Assembly: GCA_031308135.1 (NCBI GenBank) | Contig: JAHLJT010004567.1 | Span: forward strand, 35,750,792-35,814,791 | Length of the DNA stretch: 64,000 nucleotides | Direction of reading: 5' to 3' | DNA from: Acheta domesticus | Taxonomy: Eukaryota; Arthropoda; Insecta; Orthoptera; Gryllidae | Shown here: piece by piece, positions 58,705 through 64,000 of the stretch | Position numbering within the stretch: the stretch's first letter is position 1 | Layout of the letters: each line of letters begins with the position of its first letter | Notes under the pieces: model-generated | The model's input: the letters and a program-made list of their open reading frames with translations, nothing else | Database searches by the model: none | What the model was told of the DNA's origin: nothing | Position numbers and translations under genes: made by a program

Positions 58705-59235
58705 ATACCTAAGACGAAATCTGACAAAGAGAGGTGGCCTCAGTGCATCAATAGTTGTCACGGCATTGCCCCTGACCGGGAGGGTCCTAGGTGCGAGTCT
58801 CGGCGGCAGGATTTTCGACTCTAGCTTGTCAGATAGGTTTGAATTCAGTCACTGTCTGGAAGAGAATGCTAGCGGCCGGCTGCTCTCATCGGTAGTTTTC
58901 CGTGGTTTCTCCGATCATTACCAGGCAAACACTGGAAAGGACCCTAGTAAATAGGCCACGGATCGCGCGTGATCTTTCCTTCCTCTGCGTTATCCTATCC
59001 TACCACGCACTACACTTACATTCACGACACTATACATACTCTGTCGGATGACCAATCGGAAGACTGGCCTTGTCTCAGTTACGGAGATGCCTTGCTGAGG
59101 GAAATACTGGAAGGGGAAACACACAAGCTGCTGGGGTACGCCGGATCTCAGGGTCAAGAAAAAACACCGCTACCTCTTGGGCTATATCATCTATTACAAT
59201 TACAGACCTTATGGCTTAAGAAGTTGTTGCGGTTT
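58705..59235 (+). mobile_element. tRNA-derived SINE, copy 8, plus strand, with alternative 3' part
   Basis: The tRNA-like head at 58730-58805 has GGTGGCCTCAGTGC (A-box region) and TAGGTGCGAGTCTCG (B-box region). The shared body follows (GCTAGCGGCCGGCTGCTCTC, GCGCGTGATCTTTCCTTCC). From about 59050 the sequence departs from the minus-strand copies, which suggests a subfamily with a different 3' end, as with the nested copy at 17849. Confidence 0.7.
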
Positions 59236-59904
59236 TGAATAAATTACTCTCACACTCACTCACTCTTCTTCACTATATATATGCAATTGAGTTTACGCGA
59301 TCCCTTGAAACGTATTCCGTAATTTTCAGAAAATAGAAACAAGTCTTGTTATTCTTCAAATATGTAATTAAAGTAGAAATACATTTGTTCCATAAAGAAT
59401 GGCATACAAATAAATAACATATTCCTTTTAGATTGACCGTATTTGTGTATTTATCGTGCTTGCCTACGTAATTCAATATTATAATGATAATTCGTTTCGA
59501 GAATGAAAGCATTAGACATTTTCGACTTTGTTTCTTTACAACCAAATGCCCTGGTTCTAAGATCAACAGCTGGATTTCGCAATTAGTCATTCTCACCCTG
59601 GGGAAGAGAGGAAATAATACTTGCAAGTTATTGGCTCAATATCCCGTAACGCAGATCGTTATTTGAAGAGCCAGTAAACCTCAGCTTGTTTCGACCACGT
59701 AATCCTGGTGTGAGGGGGGAGCTGCTATCATTGCGGGGAGAACCCTCGAAATGAAGCTCCGCCACAAAAACCCCCCCCGCGGAGGGCCGCTCGGGCTGTG
59801 TGTTTCATGGCACTTCGCGCAGGGCGTCTCTTAAAGCGGGCGGGCGCGCACGCGCATGGGCACGCGGCGGACTGGCGGTGTGGATGGATGGACGGGCACG
59901 TTGG
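59236..59904. other. AT-rich then CpG-rich intergenic DNA
   Basis: AT-rich to about 59690, then a CpG-rich approach to the next minisatellite. No gene recognised. Confidence 0.5.
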
Positions 59905-60540
59905 CGGGAGAGGGGGCGGGAAAGCGGACGGGCAAGCGGATGGGCAAGCGGATGGGCAAGCGGACGGGCAAGCGGACGGGCAAGCGGACGGGCAAGCGGA
60001 CGGGCAAGCGGACGTGCAAGCGGACGGGCAAGCGGGGCGGACAAGCGGGCGGACAAGCGGACAAAGCAAGCGGACGGGCAAGCGGGCGAACAAGCTGGGC
60101 GAACAAGCGGGCGGACAAGCGGGCGGACAAGCGGGCGGACAAGCGGGCGGGCAAGCGGGCGGGCAAGCGGGCGGGCAAGCGGGCGGACAAGCGGGCGGAC
60201 AAGCGGGCGGACAACCGGGCGGACAAGCGGGCGGACAAGCGGGCGGACAAGCGGGCGGACAAGCGGGCGACAAGCGGGCGGACAAGCGGGCGGACAAGCG
60301 GGCGGACAAGCGGGCGGACAAGCGGGCGGGCAAGCGGGCGGGCAAGCGGGCGGGCAAGCGGGCGGGCAAGCGGGCGGACACGCGGGCGGACAAGCGGGCG
60401 GGCAAGCGGGCGGGCAAGCGGGCGGGCAAGCGGACGGGCAAGCGGGCGGACAAGCGGGCGGACAAGCGGGCGGACAAGCGGTCGGACAAGCGTCGGACAA
60501 GCGGGCGGACAAGCGGGCGGACGAGCGGGCGGGGAAGTGA
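59905..60540. repeat. GC-rich minisatellite, 12-bp unit, about 51 copies
   Basis: Copies of GGGCGGACAAGC and GGGCGGGCAAGC, with GGACGGGCAAGC variants on the left. Blocks of the ACA and GCA forms alternate, which suggests segmental expansion. The unit is stop-free in all frames, so 240-290-codon ORFs appear in at least six overlapping versions on both strands. They are artefacts. Confidence 0.95.
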
Positions 60541-60850
60541 GTGGGCCGGCAGCTAATATGAGCGCAGCCACCAGGCGCGCGTGAGGGCGATCGCCAGCAA
60601 CGCGTCTGCACGTCGCGGCGCGGCGCGAGAACGGCCGCCATAAAACAACGAGGGAGCGCCCCGCGCACCTAGGCGGAGTGGATTCCCCTCCGCGCCGCGT
60701 CGCGCCGCGCCGGGGCCGCCTCCAGCCCCACGGGCCGCCACGAAGCTTCGGAAGCTCGTTTCCGCACGCGGATTACCCGCGCGCAGAGGGGAGGATTCGC
60801 TAGGGGAGGGACTGACATGGAATGCCTTCTGTGAAAGGGGACTGCGCACT
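60541..60850. other. CpG-rich right flank of the 12-bp array
   Basis: About 300 bp of very CpG-dense non-repeated DNA (GGCGCGCG and GCGGCGCGGCGCG words) drops to AT-rich sequence at about 60850. No exon recognised. Confidence 0.5.
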
Positions 60851-63219
60851 GTTGGCTCAGCGCTTGGGCTTGGTGTGTAACTCTAAAAGTATTCGAACAT
60901 ACAGGTGTCTGAGAATATGTTACAAGTTTCCAGCGAAGAATAATTTCGAACTTTACTAAGCGTATATTTGTGTAACTTGTATAAAAGCAAACCTCAACTA
61001 CTGATATCACAGATTTTTTCCCTTCAGGAGCTATACCTGTTAGAAGTAATGTAGAGAATGGAATTTGAGCTCTTTTACATATAGCTGCCAAAATAACCAA
61101 AACTAAAACTATCTCCTTATCCAGAAAGTATGTTAATTACGTACAAATAATTTCATATGTTCAGGGCAAAAACAGAATACCTTTCACAAAAGATACTGTG
61201 TTTATGGTACGACACTAGTAGCCTCAGATCAATATGCATCAACATTAACAATAAATACGCAATTGCATCAATTTGCAAGAATAGGAATGAATCGGGACGT
61301 TGAAACGTATGAGGTAAATATGTAACATCCGACATTTGAGATATTTGTGAATACAGAGTTCCCATCTGAGAATTTTTTGTTTAAATGTAAACAGAGGGGA
61401 ACCCTTCAAAGATTGACGGTAACTGACCGAGAATAAAATTACAGAGGTGTTGCTCACTGTTTTCATACTAAAAAAACTAGCCATCTTTTCTCCGCTAACT
61501 GTAACGTCAACATGAATGCTATCTTCCTCGACGAAATGACTGCTTTTGATAGTTCGAGTCTATTTTGCCCTACAAAACAAAATAGTCAGTAAATGTGAAA
61601 AGATAAATGCTCATTCTATTAATTGTAAGATATTAATATTTTGTGTTTATACCGAAAAATAGGAATATTAAGAGCAAGGAATAACTCATCAACGGCCCAC
61701 TTCTTCTCATTTAAAGAAAACAATCACGAATGTTGTTGAATGTGCTCACAACCAACTGACGTTTCCAAAATATTCTAATGTTTTAAATATAATCTTACGT
61801 CGCTTTACTTATATATTTATTTATTAATCATAAAATCTACGTTCATTTATGTACAAATGTTTTAGACGCAAAATGTAAATGTTTTTCGTGCTGTTTGACT
61901 TAGTACATGTGTCACTCTCTGCTCCTTATTCAGGTATGCTGAAGTCGCTTTACCGAGCTTAAATGTTACAAGAACTGTGCATACTCTCATGCTTGAATAC
62001 ATCATGTACACCGTGCAAGAATTGCCATATAAATCTTATTACAGGTTCAGACTCGTGATTTTAATTTGAAACTAGTTTTCTATAATTTTCTTAGGTTATT
62101 AAGCTCAGTAGACGGAACTCCATCTGTTCACATGAACGTTTAATTGAACTTCACTCGTCCCTCTAGACAATTTTGATTACTTTTCAAAAAGAGTTTCATG
62201 CCTAAAAAAAACTTTTCGCAAAATATCATTCGTTTAGTACAATCGCCAGGATGCCCTGCTTGTAACAGCTTTGAATGAATACAGAAACTTCAAGATCTTG
62301 TAACAATTTCGTTCACACACGACTGATCTAATTCAAGAGCTGTCTTTCGAAATGTAGTACGCAGACCGAAAGCAACAACTGCTGTACTATAAACTTTCTA
62401 AATTTTCATCACTTCTAGTAGCCCAAAGTCAGACACTATTACATGCGATAATCTGAACCTATGCAGTATCATCAAATCGAATGATGAATTATGAATTGCT
62501 CGTCGTGCTGGCGGTTGAATATGGAAACTATTCTTGGAGGTCACATAAATTAAATTTTAATATGCCCCACTAACGTTTTAACACAAAAACCAGATTTGCA
62601 TTAATTTCCGATTCATTTTCACCAGCTATCACAACAAGTTTTAGTACTTACCAGTAAACTTTCGGGTAATAACTTTAGCATTCCGGTATCTTTGTGACGC
62701 GCTCTGCTTTCAAGGAATCCAAACTCAGACTCAGCAATGTTACGGTGCTGGCGTTTATGCATTTGTGAATGCGAAGCACGCGAGGTTACGAAGACATACA
62801 ACTACATATTGCCCTATGTATTGTATTAATTTAGTGGATGTAATAATATGGAAAGCAAACGAAGTATCTTTCTTAACCTTGTCTACTCAAGCGTACACTA
62901 CATTTTGCTTTTTTTTATAACTCTACTTCCGGCAGGACAAAACCATCCAACCCCCATACGTGAGTAAGACGAATTCTTAGAACAACAGCAGAGAAAAAAG
63001 GCCTTAGAAAACAATGACAAAATCTGAGATTAAGGGAATTCATAGAGACGGAGTTTCATAAGAAAAATATCCAGAATCGGCAGAGTAAACTATTGATACC
63101 TACGCAGATATCCTAGGACGAATGCAAGTAAGAACAGCCCAAATGATATTGAAGATACTAAAGAGAACGAAAGACTGTTTTTTGTTCCGGACAGGGAAGG
63201 TTAATATAGTAGAAAATGA
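60851..63219. other. AT-rich intergenic DNA, nothing recognised
   Basis: No recognisable gene, RNA gene, array or element termini. Confidence 0.5.
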
Positions 63220-63865
63220 ATAAAACTTAGGAAAGAAGAATGGAGGAGAAAGAAATGGCAAGTGCGTTAAGAACTTGAAGGTGGTGAATTCCTGGGGGAA
63301 GGAAGTAGGGAGGTACGGGCAGGGAGGAACGTTCAGAAGACGGAATGGGTTGGGACAGAGAGGTAGAAAAGAGCGAAAGTGCTTGGGATGAGGTGCAATG
63401 GACAGAGTGTGGCAGGGGAGTTGAGTGGAAGGTGCGGCAACGAGATGAGAGGTGAGGGGCTGTCAAGATGAGAATGATGGGATTGCGGCTGTGCGGAAAG
63501 GAAAGAGAGGGACGCAGGTGTGGCGGCGTGGGGCGGACCGAGAGTGGGGGTGGCGGTGTGGCTGATGGAAATGGAGACGGAAGGCTAAGCTTTCAGAAGT
63601 TGGAAGAGGAATACGAGGAATGGAGGGATAAAGACGAGATGACAATGGAGTGCAAGGCAGGCGATGGGAGAGGGTGAGAGAGCAGCGAACATCGAAAGAC
63701 GACGGAGTGGAGAGGCAGGTGAGAAGAAGAGAGAGAGTGGCAAGTAGCAGCAACGACGTGTAGGCGGAATGAGACAAGTGACAAAAAACTGCTTGGGAAG
63801 GGGTGACGTCAGAGGGCGAAGTGTGGGAAGGCAAAGCGGTAAGACAATTCACGTTGAGTGAGATC
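63220..63865. repeat. Purine-rich low-complexity tract
   Basis: About 640 bp dominated by G and A on the plus strand (GGAAAG, GAGGAG and GGTGTGG words) without a fixed period. It is compositionally the mirror of 4790-5056. The Ser/Pro-rich minus-strand ORF at 63463-63852 follows from this bias and has no recognisable domain. Confidence 0.55.
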
Positions 63866-64000
63866 GAAGTGAGTGAGATCCATTGAGCAAATTCTGAGCA
63901 TGACCCCCTTGTTTTGCTTCTGGACGTAAATGTAGCTTCACTATGTGCACGTTTTGTGATTTCTTTTGCTTGTAGTGGTAGGAGTAGAACTGAGGGTGAG

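Noticed and set aside
59728..60668. Cys/Pro-rich and Gly/Gln/Ala-rich proteins of about 250 residues over the 12-bp array
   Set aside because: Same artefact: six overlapping versions arise from a stop-free 12-bp unit.

Overview
The window is eukaryotic nuclear DNA, most likely from a large, repeat-rich arthropod genome. An insect is the best fit. I base this on a long tRNA-derived SINE family present in about eight copies, hAT and Tc1/mariner-type non-autonomous elements, a Ty3/gypsy retrotransposon resembling the Mag/K02A2.6 group, and a decayed member of a repeat-borne protein family that I recall from arthropod genomes. A polyneopteran insect such as a stick insect is only a guess. I see no prokaryotic operon, no intact host protein-coding gene, and no convincing functional tRNA or rRNA gene.

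Layout. 1-16 kb is AT-rich DNA carrying SINE copies (459, 3367, 6395 and 7784), two copies of one palindromic mariner-like MITE (2405 and 5069), CpG-rich islands, and GC-rich minisatellites (3018-3292, 14679-14731, 15070-15555). 16.1-17.1 kb holds the frameshifted relic of the repeat-borne protein. 17.6-18.9 kb is a SINE interrupted by an oppositely oriented SINE, next to a mariner end. 19.3-20.0 kb is a large inverted repeat with a third partial copy between its arms. 20.5-21.2 kb is a CpG-rich island. 24.1-26.2 kb holds a 21-bp and a 17-bp C-rich array. 27.6-28.3 kb is a probable hAT-type element. 31.4-32.3 kb is a diverged tandem duplication of about 0.4 kb. 33.3 kb is a MITE. 37.4-42.7 kb is a 5.3-kb array of an 18-bp unit, followed by a C-rich low-complexity tail to 43.4 kb. 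43.9-44.6 kb is a clean 667-bp hAT MITE with an exact 8-bp target duplication. 49.1-58.0 kb is the LTR retrotransposon, interrupted by a 1000-N assembly gap. 59.9-60.5 kb is a 12-bp minisatellite. The rest is AT-rich sequence in which I recognise nothing.

The only real coding content is the retrotransposon: gag with two zinc knuckles, aspartic protease, reverse transcriptase, RNase H and integrase, with no envelope gene seen. It appears once up to the RT/RNase H boundary (49152-51970) and again in full after the gap (52975-57952). The four bases just after the gap match the element's own 5' target-site flank. The outer LTRs share the 5-bp duplication GTATG. Together these suggest one insertion present twice because two overlapping contigs were joined, not two elements. 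The many single-base differences, mostly in homopolymers, that break the reading frames look like consensus errors at least in part.

Very long predicted ORFs over the GC-rich arrays (up to about 1870 codons, on both strands at once) arise because the repeat units contain no stop codon in any frame. They should not be read as genes. The least explained feature is the recurrence of unrelated GC-rich minisatellites, each inside a CpG-rich island within AT-rich DNA.
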